Source: Cynocephalus volans (Eukaryota; Chordata; Mammalia; Dermoptera; Cynocephalidae). Taken from it: 64,000 bases of DNA. The translations under genes were made by a program, and so were the position numbers. The notes beneath the pieces were generated by a model that worked only from the letters and a program-made list of their open reading frames with translations, searched no databases and was not told where the DNA came from. The stretch covers positions 103,913,835 to 103,977,834 of the forward strand of contig NC_084469.1 of the NCBI RefSeq assembly GCF_027409185.1, in the 5' to 3' direction. Positions 1 to 10,547 of the stretch are shown piece after piece (position 1 is the stretch's first letter; every line of letters starts with the position of its first letter).

Positions 1-1060
1 GAGAAATGTTGTGAATGTAAACAGTGTAATAAAGCCTTTCAGTGTCGCAGTTCTTGTCAAATATTTGAAAGTTTATAATGGCAAGAAACCCTATGAATGT
101 AACAAATATGGGAGAGTTCCTCTTAAAGACACAAAAGTGCTCACACTGGAGGAAAATCATGAATATAAACAATGTGGTAAAGCATTTCATTATATCGGTT
201 AGTTACAAAGATCTGAATTCATACTGTACAGAAACCCGTTGAAATTCAGGAATGTTGGAGAGCCTTCTATTGCTTCAGTCCCCTTCAAACACATGAAAAG
301 ACTCACACTGTATAGAAGCCCTCTTATGTAAACAGTTTGGTAAATCCTTCCATTGTTCCAGTATCTTTTGAAATCAAGAAAGAACTCATACTGAAGAAAA
401 ACACTATAAATGTGAGTAATATGGGAAAGCTTTCCTTTCTCTTTCAAACTTTCAAAAGCACATGATAAAGGATGCTGGTATGGACCTTACAAATGTAAGA
501 AATGTGGGGAAACATTCAGTTGTTTGTTTCAGTTCCTTTCATAAAAATGAAAGGGCTCACACTGCAAAAAAAAAATCCTATGTGTGTAAAGAATGTGCAA
601 TTCCAGTACCTTTCAAATACATGGAAAAACCAATACTGGAGAAAAAACCTACAAATGTAAAGAATGTCACAAAGCCTTTATCTGTTCCATTTCCTTCTCA
701 GGATGTGAAAGTACTCATACTTGAGAGGACTCCTACATAAGAAATGTGGGAATGCTGTTATTACCACACAGGCCTTTCTAGCATACGTGAGAATACACAA
801 TGGAGAGAAACTGTGTAAATATAAAGAGTGTGGGAAAGCCTTTAGTCCTCCCAGTTAAATTTGAAGCCATTAAAGAAGACCCAGAGGAGAGAAGCCTCTT
901 GAATAGAAGCAATATGCAGTGTTGTTGTAACTTAATAACACTGGATGGAAACCCTGTAAACGTGAAAAATAGAAAAAAGTTTTCAATTTTAACAAATAGT
1001 TGAAAACTCCCAATGTAGGGAAATCCTGTAAAATATAAGTAATTTGAAAAGCCTAATGTA
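1..1060 (+). pseudogene. Decayed C2H2 zinc finger exon (gene 0)
   Basis: This is the 3' coding exon of a KRAB-type zinc finger gene whose 5' part lies left of the window. Frame 1 opens with a finger fragment (ECKQCNKAF), and finger and linker pieces such as KPYECNKYG, YECNKYG and HTGE-like stretches follow in changing frames. Cysteines and histidines are lost in most units and stops are frequent, so no open frame exceeds about 90 codons. Roughly ten finger remnants with the usual 84 bp spacing can be traced to about position 1000. The 3' flank resembles that of gene A, so it is a paralogue from the same cluster. It is a pseudogene as seen here; a functional product is very unlikely. Confidence 0.85.
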
Positions 1061-1061
1061 A

Positions 1062-1702
1062 AGTAATTTGTGTAGTATTCTCAAAAAACACAACTTGAAG
1101 GAAATGTTTTAGAAGTTATAAATCAGCACCATGCTCTAACCAACTGAGCTAACTGGCCAGCAGAAGTTATGAATATACTGTCTTTATCAGTGGCTCATTC
1201 TTAAAATAGATATCTGGAGTATGAATTTCTAATTGTTACTCAGAAAGAAACATTAAGGTGAGATAATTTTGTAAGTACTGTTAAAATAATAGTGCATGAA
1301 TTTAATAGGTAGTGTTTTTATCTTAAGTCAGTTAATAAAATTTTTCTTTTCCCATTTTGAAGCATGGTGGATCTATGGGTGAATTGAAATGTAGTTCTAA
1401 TATGTGGTGGGTTTAATTTTAATAATTTTCAAATTGTTCTGTGATTAACATGCCATTGAAAAACGAGTCTTTGTTAATTGTTATGATTTCCTTGTGTCCT
1501 CGTGGCAGGTTCTAGATGTTAGATGTTCCTTACCCGTTATATATATTCCACCTTTCTTTCATATGGGAAAACCTTTCTTTTTTTCTTTTCCTTTTTTTTT
1601 TAACACAGTGAAGTTTATTTTATTTTTCTTGCTAATAAGTAGTTGACATCAATTTGTAAGTCTTTAAAATTAATCATAGAATAGTGTAATGTGAATTAAT
1701 CT
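1062..1702 (+). other. 3' flank/3' UTR of gene 0, paralogous to that of gene A
   Basis: The stretch aligns by eye with 19870-20400 downstream of gene A and with 25700-26060. Shared landmarks in order are a 'tctttatcagt' block, 'cattcttaaaat', 'gaggtgagataattttgtaag'-like text, 'ccattttgaag', 'gtttaatttt', 'gccattgaaaaa' and 'gtggcaggt'. It therefore marks the 3' untranslated region of a common ancestral zinc finger gene. A mariner element begins at about 1703, exactly where the match to gene A's flank is interrupted. Confidence 0.7.
1121..1161 (-). mobile_element. tRNA-derived SINE fragment
   Basis: About 40 bp matches the antisense 5' part of the tRNA-Ile-like SINE (ccaactgagctaactggcca). 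It is flanked by near-identical copies of 'agaagttat', which look like target site duplications. It is either an extremely truncated insertion or a reduced remnant. Confidence 0.65.
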
Positions 1703-2955
1703 GAGGGGTCTTCAGAAAGTTAATGGAAAATGTATATTATGAAAAAACTATGAATGGATTTCAATTTCTTTTGCACCAAAATAAATTATATTAATTTGTT
1801 ATAACACATCTGACCAGGATCTAGTTTTATGCACTAAGAAGGATAAGACATTAGTTTGAAAGAGTCCCTATCAGAGCAAAGCAAATTCTGCTAAAATTGA
1901 AGCAAGAACAAACATCAAATTTATGGTGATGCTTGGCTAGAAAAATGGTAAAATTATTCATGCTTTATGAAAAGTTTATGGGAATAATGCCCTAAAGAAA
2001 TCAGCAGCTTACAAATGAGCAATTCATTTTAAGAAAGGATGAGACTATGTCCAAGATGAAGCTCATAGCTGCAGACCATCCACATGAATTTGCAAGGAAA
2101 AAATTAACCTTGTTCACATCCTAATTGAAGAAGACTAAAATTAACAGCAGAAACAATAGCCAACACCGTAGACATCTCAACTGGTTTAGCTTACAGAATT
2201 CTGACTGAAAAATTTGTTGAGCCAACTTTTCATTCAATGGGAGCCAAAAGTATTTTGTCTCGACCAGCTGCAGACAACAGCAGAGTTTTCAATGGAAATT
2301 TTGGACAAGTGGTCTCAAGATCGTAAGACATTTCTTCAAAGAATTCTAACAAGAGATAAAACATGGCTTTACCAGTGCAATTCTGAAGACAGCGCAATCA
2401 AATCAATGGCTACCATCGGGAGGACGTGGTCCAGTCAGAGCAAAAGTAGGTCAGTCAAGAGCAAAGGTCATGGCAATAGTTTTTTGGGATGCTCAAGGTA
2501 TTTTGCTTGTTGACTTTCTGGAGGGCCAGAGTGATAAAATCTGCTTTATTATGAGAGTGATTTGAGAAAGTTAGCCACAGCTTTAGCAGAAAAATGCCTG
2601 AGAAAGCTTTCACCAGGGAGTTCTCCACCATGACAATGTTCCTGTTCATCTCTCATCAAAAAGGGCAATTTTGCAAGAGATTCATTGGGAGAACATCAGG
2701 CATTCACCTTACAGTCCCGATGTGGCTCCTTCTGACTTTGTTTCCTAATTTTAAAACATCTTTAAAGGGCACCTGTTTTCCTTCTGTTAGTAATGTAAAA
2801 AAGACTCATTGATATGATTGAATTCCCAGGATCCTCAGTTTTTAGGGATGAACTAAATGGCTGGTATCATTGTTTACAAAATTGTCTTGAACTTGGTGGA
2901 GGTTATAATTGACACAATAAACTGCTCATATTCAAACTACGAAATTTCATGTTTT
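1703..2955 (+). mobile_element. Decayed mariner-family DNA transposon (Hsmar2-like)
   Basis: The element starts with a terminal-repeat-like 'gaggggtcttcagaaagtt' and contains remains of one transposase gene. Recognisable transposase parts are a TRDKTWLYQ segment (family TGDETWIY) near 2350, VMAIVFWDAQGILLVDF near 2466-2516, HHDNVPVH near 2630, and SPDVAPSDF near 2715. These carry the three catalytic acidic positions of the DD34D mariner type. Several frames are needed to follow the protein, with stops and frameshifts, so it is inactive. The 3' terminal repeat is not clear and the end is approximate. It inserted into the 3' flank of gene 0 after duplication, since gene A lacks it there. The subfamily name is tentative. 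Confidence 0.8.
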
Positions 2956-2984
2956 TCTTTCCTGGAGGTTCTAGAAGAATAAAG

Positions 2985-3165
2985 AAATTTCATACTTTGT
3001 CACATGTATGCACCCATGAAATCGCTACAATCAAGATTTGGGGTAAATGCATCCATTCCCCCCAAATTTTCTCATGCCCCTTTGTGTTCCTTTCCGCACC
3101 CCCTACCCCTAGTCCCTGGCACTAAAATAACTGTTTTTGGTTTTTACAGAGCTTTAACAGAATTC
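2985..3165 (-). mobile_element. Old L1 3' end fragment
   Basis: The text (catgtatgcacccatgaaat, followed by a C-rich block and 'cctagtccctggcactaaaa') resembles the antisense 3' end common to old L1M elements. It is short and diverged; the subfamily cannot be given. Confidence 0.45.
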
Positions 3166-4729
3166 TACAAAGCATAGCCCTTTGAATTTGGCTTCTTTCA
3201 CTTCCTGTGTCTGACCTTCCCTGGTGTTTCCTTCAGGCCTGTATAGGACCATTACCCTACAGATAACTTCCTGAGCCCTTGTATGACATCACAATGAATC
3301 CCTCAAATCACTTTATCTGGCCTGGACCCTACCCCTGGCTTGTCAAATCCAACCCTTTAGTCTTGGATACTGATCCACAAATGCTTCCCTGGGACCTGGT
3401 CAACACCTTCAGACCCTCCAATCTTTACCCCAGGGCTCTGGACACCACCCCAGAACTTCAATGCCATTTCCCATGTCTGGTAATCTCCCCAAGACAACAA
3501 AGCCCACCTTCAGAGCTTAGATTCTGCCACGTTTTCAAACTTTGCCTTGAGATTCAGAACTCCATCTCCAGCAACTAAATCAGATCATGGACACTATCTC
3601 CCAACCTTAACCTCCTTCCACACGCAGGTCCCTATAGGTTCTTCATGCCCTGGGGGTTGCATTGCATGGCTGGTTGGCCACCAGCATGGTCTCTTGCAGG
3701 TGGGTTGATGGGGAAGGCTGTGCAGGCTGTACTACCCTCCCCCCTCCTCACCTCTTTCCTATCTTCTCACCTCTGCCCTCTTCACCTGCAAGTTCCAAAG
3801 TCAGGAGGGATTTCATTTTGCTGCCCCAGCTCTCCCCTGGGGCAAACTGGTGCTCCTAGTTTTTCTAATATATAGATACACTTTTCAGACTCAGGGAAAT
3901 CCAATCAAGGTTCACACTTATTGCCTTAACAACATATGAAAACTTAAGCAATTTACATGAAACTAAATTGAACGGTGTTATTTTTACTTCTATTAACCAT
4001 TTCCCCCCATATAAAAGTCCTCCAGGTAACTGCCTTGAGCCATTTCCAGGAGCGAAATCAGTGAAGCTCCCTCTTGCGGTGAGGGTGGCACTAACATCCA
4101 AACACTTTGTGGGATGTGGATTTTTCAGGGTTGAGCGAGTATTTACAGCAGGTGCTGTTGATGGTCAATTCAAAATATTCTGTGTGTTCCCTCAATGATC
4201 AGGTGACAGATTAAGAGAAAAGTAAAATGGATGTGGTACTTATCACAGTCTATACTGGAAGACAATTTCAAGTAAATAAATCAAGAAACTTGAAAGAGCC
4301 TTAAGTGGATTTAACCTGGGTCCTTGAAAAGGAACACTTTATACAATGCTTAGAATTTAGATACAGAAATGACTGGATGGGTCAATGGTGGAGGGGGTAG
4401 GGATGAGCATTTCAATGGGTAAACTGGACACGTAAATCCCCAGGCACAGAGAACCTGGTGACAACATGAATTTATGGTCAAGGATCCCCCAAAACAGATG
4501 AAAAAAAGGGAAAGTTCAAATTGGATTATTTGCTTATCTACCAATTTAATAGAAAGAAAATAATAGTTTGCTGGCATCTTTGTTTTCTTTTAGGAATAAT
4601 TACTTTCCATCTTTTTAATCCCTATAAAGTATCTCAGCACTTTCTTCCTGTACTGTATACATAAACCCACGAGGAAAGCAAGGACTCCACTGGTTTCTCA
4701 TGCAATGGGATTGAAGGTCATTGTCTCAT
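3166..4729. other. Intergenic stretch with no recognised gene
   Basis: Short frames here lack family motifs. Base composition alternates between C/T-rich (3280-3860) and A/T-rich. Part of 3940-4200 looks like promoter-type or LTR-type text (a 'catataaaagtcc' box near 4009) but I cannot assign it. Confidence 0.5.
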
Positions 4730-5735
4730 TTAACTCATCCATGTTGGAGTGAAGCAGGTGAATAACCTGGAGTGTGAAGCAGAGGCCTGAGGCTGAGGTC
4801 AATCTTGAGCCTGCAAAGGGAGGGAAGTGAAGTTGCCCTTGGTGCTTCCTGGGGAGTCTTCCCTCCTTGTGGTTGGCCTCTAGAGGCTCGGAAAAACTAC
4901 AGAAAGAGGGTTGATATTGAGAAACTGCAGAGCACTAGAAAACAGAAACTCCACATGCAGATTAAAGTTGGGAGGTCTGTCCTTTCTGAGGTTGTAGCTC
5001 TGGCGGCCTTGGAGCTGTTTTCTGGACGGTGCTTTGGTTTTGGTGTGCATAAACTCGGAGTCAGATTGTAATTTGTGTATATGAGGAGAATATGGGAAGG
5101 TCAGACTTAGGGAAAGACACATTGGATTGTCTCCTGGAGAAATAGTAAGAATTTGACAATTCATTAGGTTCAGAACCCTAAACTGACTCTAGGTCAGTTA
5201 CCTGCTGGTGAAAATGAAGATCTTTTTTTTTTTTTTTTTTTTTTTGCCGTTTTTTCGTGACCAGCACTCAGCCAGTGAGTGCACCGGTCAGTCCTATATA
5301 GGATCCGAACCCGCGGCGGGAGTGTCGCCGCGCTGCCAGCGCAGCACTCTACCGAGTGCGCCACGGGCTCGGCCTGAAAATGAAGATCTTGAAGGGAGGG
5401 ATTGTTGCTACATTGTGAGTAGAGGACAGGAAGGTATGTTGAGCTCCCAGAGTTTGTTGAGCTCCCAGATCCTTAGGTTTTTCTGCCTCATCACCAGGGT
5501 CTGATCCCCTCTGGGCTCCATTTCAACAGCCAGAATATGTTTAACCTTCTGAGTGTAGGTTTTCCTTGTGAATTGTGGGTAGGCAGGCTGCTTATGTGAG
5601 TTCAAATGTTTGCTTTTCTTCCCTTTTGATTCCTTTATAGAATATTGCTGCCATATAACTCCAGTTTTTTGCATGTATTTAGTAATTGTATTCCTTTGCG
5701 GACATTTTTATATTCTAGGCTGAAAAAGAAGTATA
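4730..5735 (+). repeat. Cluster-specific ~1 kb repeat unit, copy 1
   Basis: This segment recurs at 7855-8560 in the same orientation and in inverted orientation at 42430-43480, 44870-45430 and 50290-50650. Landmarks are 'cctgcaaagggagg', 'ttgagaaactgcaga', 'ctttctgaggttgta', 'ggttcagaaccctaaactg', 'ttttccttgtgaattgtggg', and 'gaatattgctgccatat'. A SINE splits this copy at 5227-5374. It lies just 5' of gene A's CpG island and probably derives from the 5' flank or first intron of an ancestral zinc finger gene. Confidence 0.75.
5227..5374 (-). mobile_element. tRNA-derived SINE, form II
   Basis: A poly-T run leads into an antisense copy ending in 'gcgccacgggctcggcc'. The direct repeat 'tgaaaatgaagatctt' flanks it on both sides and is a clear target site duplication. 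Form II carries a GC-rich anticodon arm and a shortened second unit. Confidence 0.85.
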
Positions 5736-6049
5736 TTGAGAGATAAGGAGTGAGAAAGCATTTGCCACGCAGCCAACACCCTCATCTCAAATCCATGACC
5801 GTTGGAGGACATTAGGCCATTCCTCCTGTTCAGTGTGGCCTGGCCTGGGCGCTATCTTGCTCTGACACAAGAGGATCGCTCCTTCGGAGCTTGTGTCAGG
5901 AGGATGAAAGAAAGATCCATTAGTACAGAAAGATGGCAGTGCCCGCTCTGAAAAACCAGGAGCAAGTTCTGCCTACCTGCCAGCGCACCCTGACAAGGCC
6001 TTGGCCCGTTACCTACAACACGAATGACCCTTCTCCAAGTCACTCAGGG

Positions 6050-6526
6050 CCCGGCCTGAAGCGCTAGCCAATCAGACGCGCTAGGGCGGGGTCCTGTCCG
6101 AACAGGCGCATCTCGGGGAGGATGGAGCGGGATTCCCGAATCTCGCGTGATCTTCCTTTCTCGCGCCCGCCCTCCGCTCGGGTGGTTTTGCCCTGGCCTC
6201 TCTCCTGTTACCTGCTCTTTCTGGGGAGCCGTTAAGACGACGCCAGGACTTCCGGCTGGCTCAGTCACGTGACCTCTGGCAACTCGGTCACTCGGGCTGG
6301 AGGGGGTGGGACTGGAGGAACTATCCAATCAGATGCGCCGTCGGAAGGGGAGGGGCGTCAACTGCGGCGTCTCGTGGAGGTCCGTTACTGTTCCGGCGGC
6401 ACGTGTTAGCGCGCCTCGCTTTCCACCAACGACTTCGGCTGGTTTGGGGGAAATCTCTGTCCCCTGTGCCCTGCTCTGACCGCGGGGGCCGTAGGGAGGA
6501 CGCGGGGACACCCCGGAAGCCGGGAA
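6050..6526 (+). promoter_or_regulatory. CpG-island promoter and 5' UTR of KRAB zinc finger gene A
   Basis: The region is rich in CpG and continues so to about 6900. Visible promoter motifs are two CCAAT boxes (agccaatcaga near 6066, atccaatcagatgcgcc near 6324), an ETS-type site (acttccgg near 6248), an E-box 'cacgtgac' near 6265, another 'cacgtg' near 6401, and GC boxes (ggggaggggcg near 6346). No TATA box stands out, as usual for this gene class. The first exon probably starts between about 6380 and 6430 and ends at 6529 with 'gccgggaaATG' directly before 'gtgagc'. That arrangement, with the start codon as the last three bases of exon 1, is typical of human KRAB zinc finger genes. The transcription start is not determined. 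Confidence 0.8.
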
Positions 6527-6529
6527 ATG
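6527..6529 (+). CDS. Exon 1 coding part (start codon) of gene A
   Basis: The ATG at 6527-6529 is immediately followed by the donor GTGAGC. Joined to the KRAB-A exon at 17746 it gives [13 protein letters not shown], the normal start of this family. No other upstream ATG in the exon is needed. The remaining CpG-rich frames here (up to 194 codons) are composition artefacts. Confidence 0.75.
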
Positions 6530-7854
6530 GTGAGCGTCGGGCGGGCGTCCCGAGGCGGGGAGTGGGGCCAGTTGGAACCGGCCGGAGCCGGCCGTGGCCG
6601 CGGGACCCGGGCCTCCCCGCGCTCAGCCCCGGAGTCTGCGGCCCCGAGTCCGCCGCCGGCGCAGCGCGGCCCTCGGTCCCCTCCGGCCGCAGGGTGGGGC
6701 GGGGCCGGCGGCCAGGACCCCGGGAGTCCTGTCCTGTCCCTGCGGCGGGGACCTCGGCCCGTCCCGGAGCCCTCTCTGGGCAGCCTCGCGTGTCCCCGGA
6801 GTGTGCGGTGACGGCCGGGTTCTCGGGGGACACCCCGACTCGGGCCGTGGGGCTCATGCGGGGGAGGAGCTGTGGTCCGTGTTGTCCCCAGTCCCTCCTT
6901 TCTCCCCAGGGTATCAGTTTTTCTTTGAATCTTCCAAGAGTATGGGAAGCAGAGTCCCAAATTCACGACCCCGTCCCCACAGTATAGCTCTTCCTAGGTC
7001 GGGCAGGAAATCCCCTAATTTCCAAATCCCTCCCCGCATTCCCAAACGCCATCTTTCCCCTCGGGTTCGTAGGATCGTGATCTGCTACTCGTGTTTCATT
7101 CTACATTTCAAATGCACGCAGTATTTTGTTTATTATTTTTCCCCTGGAGCCAGGGATGACTCTTTTTAAAAGATTTATTTTGTTTTGTTTGTGGGTATTT
7201 TATCTGAGAGGAAAGCAGAGAATAACCACCTGGAACTCTGTTGTATAAAATCCTTGTGCATCACCTCCCGGTATCTTTCTTGGGCACGGACGTCCCATGG
7301 GAACTTTTCCTGGGTGATCTGTCTTTTCAGCACAGTTCCAGGTCAGCACTGCCCCTCCCTTGCTCCGTCACCTTGAAAAGATTTATTCACTTATTTGTGT
7401 CTCAGTATTTCAATAATTGTAAAGCATATTTAATCAATAGAGCTTGAAAGAGTGTATTTCCAAAAAGGCAAGAAAGGTGAATTTCAGAATAAAATAGTCC
7501 CGTATAACGTTCCGTTTGTTAAATATTCTTTTTACCATTGTTCTCGTCGTAATAGTAAGATTCTGAGTGAGGCCTGTTTTTTTTTTACTTCTGGGTGATT
7601 TCAAATGAAATTCCAGGGCTTAGATTTGCAGGTCATAGATGTGTTAAAATATGATTGATTGTTTAGGAAACCATTTTTTGCCATGCAAATAATAATTAAG
7701 TGACATCTTCAGTTTCTGAAAGGAATTGATATTTATTGGGTTTTTTAATTAGAAAAAGTTACTTAAAATTTGCTTCCCTGCCTTACACATAAATAATTGA
7801 TGTGAGTGATTTTGCTGGATTCATAAACACTCTGTGTTATATAAAATATCAATG

Positions 7855-8560
7855 GCTGTCCAAAGCCTTGTGACTGGGGAGGAAAGGCCTGAGTCAGTGA
7901 GTGTAAGCTAAGGCTACATTTGAGCCTACAAAGGGAGGTCACTGAAGGCCCATTTGCTTCTCCTGAGGAAACTTCCCTGCAGATTCTGCTTGCTCCCTGC
8001 CACCAGGGAAGGAGCCCTTTGCATTGAGAAGCTGCAGAACCCTGGAAAGCTGGGGACGCACCTGCACGCGGTGGGAGTAGGGGGCAGTGTTACACTTTCT
8101 GAGGTGGTAATTGTGGTTTCTTTGGGTCTTCTTTTAGACAGTATGTCTGAGTTTTGCATCCGCAATGTAGCTGCATTCAGAGTGTAATTTTTACGTATCG
8201 AGAAAGTAAGTAAAAGTCAGGACTTTTGTCTTCTGGATATAGGGTTAATGAATTTGGGGGGTCCCTTTGGTTCAGAACCGTAAACTGAATCTGGGGTTGT
8301 CCCCCTCTAAGTGTTGTATCTTAGTAGAGTCTAAACCCCAAGCTTGTTAAGGTGTTTAACTTTCTAAATTTGGGTTTTCCTTCTGAATGGTGGGAAGCAG
8401 TCCCCTTATCTGAGCAAGTTAGAATGTTTGTGTTTCTTTCCTTTGGATTCCTTTGTGTGTTGAATATTGTGGCCCTTGAACTCAGGTTTCTCTTAGCATT
8501 TTGTAATTATATTTCCTGTATAAGTGTGTAAGATTTTAGTTTCTCTTGGCTTTGAAAATG
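7855..8560 (+). repeat. Cluster-specific ~1 kb repeat unit, copy 2 (intron 1 of gene A)
   Basis: It matches 4730-5735 through blocks such as 'cctacaaagggaggt', 'cattgagaagctgcagaacc', 'ctttctgaggtggta', 'ggttcagaaccgtaaactga', 'gggttttccttctgaat' and 'ttgaatattgtggcc'. It sits 1.3 kb downstream of the exon 1 donor, which suggests the unit is intron 1 sequence of the ancestral gene. Confidence 0.7.
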
Positions 8561-9399
8561 GAAGTTGATTGTGACGTATGATATGAGTAAGGTAAGAGAA
8601 TTCTGGACCCAAACAGAATTTGTGTTCCTTTTATGCAAGAGAATCTCAAGGTGCAAAATAGGTGTATTAAATTTCTCAGGTTCACTTTTCATTTTTAGAT
8701 CAGTTTTTACAAGTGTGTATCCCTAGAGAGCTGTGAGGTTTAAAAGGCTCTACTTTAAGACAAATGAATTCCTATTTTAATTGATAAGATGAAGATGCAG
8801 TTGAATTCTTATTTTAATTGATATGAGGAAAACTATTTAAGCTTATGTAGTTTTTGAAAATCTTTCTATGCTTAAGGAATTAGGTCCAAAACCTTGATGC
8901 AGTATAATGCATTACTCATTCCTGAAAGCGCTGCCCACCCTGCACTATAGTAGAAAGACAAACTCCCATGTAGCTTATCATTTAGTTAGAGATATTTTAA
9001 AATTTGTTTTGTTTTGTTTTTTGGTTTGCATTTTTATAACCATTAGTGTTTAAAGGATGAAATTTAAGAATGGCTTCCTATTAAAAGTTAAAATTAAGTA
9101 AACTTAAAATTAAGTTTAAAAATGCATAAGTAAGCTAACTAAAAATAGCAGCTACTAAATATTATAATTTGGTATATATAAATTTTTCCAATCATTTTAA
9201 ATGAGTGCATATGAAGGTTTAAAAAAAATCCATAAGACAGGAAAGCCTAACTTGAAAAACTTGATGCCAGCACATCCTGGTCCACTCCAGTCCTCTTGCT
9301 CTGGCCACCCCCAAATAACTGTTTTGATTATTAGTGTTTCTTTACATAAAAACAAGCAATTGCAAATGAATATTTTTCTTATTCACCTTTGTTCTCGTA
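8561..9399. other. Intron 1 of gene A, A/T-rich, nothing recognised
   Basis: The stretch is A/T-rich, with short direct repeats near 8768-8825 ('gaattc(c/t)tattttaattgat' twice). I see no exon, SINE or promoter signal. Confidence 0.5.
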
Positions 9400-10515
9400 A
9401 TGAGTAGTTCAACTGCACGTTTTTTGAAGTTTCACTACTGACACCTTCAACTTCTTCCCTCTTCCATTTTTGCCACACACCTGGATAAAGCCTGGGAATC
9501 TCTCCTCTGCTTCGGGCAGGAGATTCAAACCACACGAGCCCCTGCCCATGATGGGGAGTTCTCACTCGGTCTTCCCCCACCCACAATAAAAACCTAAGCC
9601 AGGCTCTTTCCTTGCTCTTCAAGCCATTTGCTTGAGAGGCCTGCTCTGCTCTCCCCAGAGACCTGTCATGTGAGGAGTAAGCTTTTTCATACGCTCTCAG
9701 CGTGAGTGTGCATAGCCATCAGTGTCAGCCTGAGAACCACACCTCTGCCAGTGACCACGATACTGGCAACAGGAACAGGATGTTTCGGCATTGACCACCA
9801 TCCTGGGTCTATCTTCTTTTGCTCTGACTTGGTAACCTGTTCTGCTGCCTGCTGGCTGGTTTATGTAGTTTAAGCTGCTGCTTGCTGGGAGCTTGTGCTT
9901 TGAGCTGTGCTGCTCTGTTTCTTGAATTTTTGAGCCCTGGGTTCTAGATTCAGCCAATCCAGGTTGGCAGTTTTGATAATTCCTTGGTGTTTGGAAGCAG
10001 GTTTACGGTCCTTAAAGTGTTCCTGGGTTCCCATCTTGGCCAGGACATGTCTGTGTGTTTACAGTGAAGCTTTGACTGATGTTGGGTTGGCCTCAGATGT
10101 ACAGGGCAGGTTTGGGAGGAGGAACTATCCAGGCCCATTATGTGGTTGCTCCTGAAAGAAATCGTTTGAAACTACAGGAGAGAAAGGGAAGAGAGGGGGA
10201 AGGCAGCCATTAGATGGCAGTCTGAGTCCACATTCCTAATAGCACAGGACTCATGGGGACCCTTAAGTGCTGCTGCTACTGAACTTAACTATACCACAAC
10301 AAAGGTCCTGACCTTCATATTTAGGGGGACAACACTCATGGCATAGAAAAGGGGTTAATTCAAACTCGACTTAAATCTTGGGTTCTTGGGCCGAGCCCGT
10401 GGCGCACTCGGTAGCGTGCTGCGCTGGCAGCGCGGCGACGCTCCCGCCGCGGGTTCGGATCCTATATAGGAATGGCCGGTGCACTCACTGGCTGAGTGCC
10501 GGTCACGAAAAAGAC

Positions 10516-10547
<32 letters not shown>

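Noticed and set aside
6321-7169. Overlapping long open frames (up to 194 codons) on both strands in the CpG island
   Set aside because: GC-rich sequence has few stops; the frames lack motifs and overlap the promoter, exon 1 and intron of gene A.
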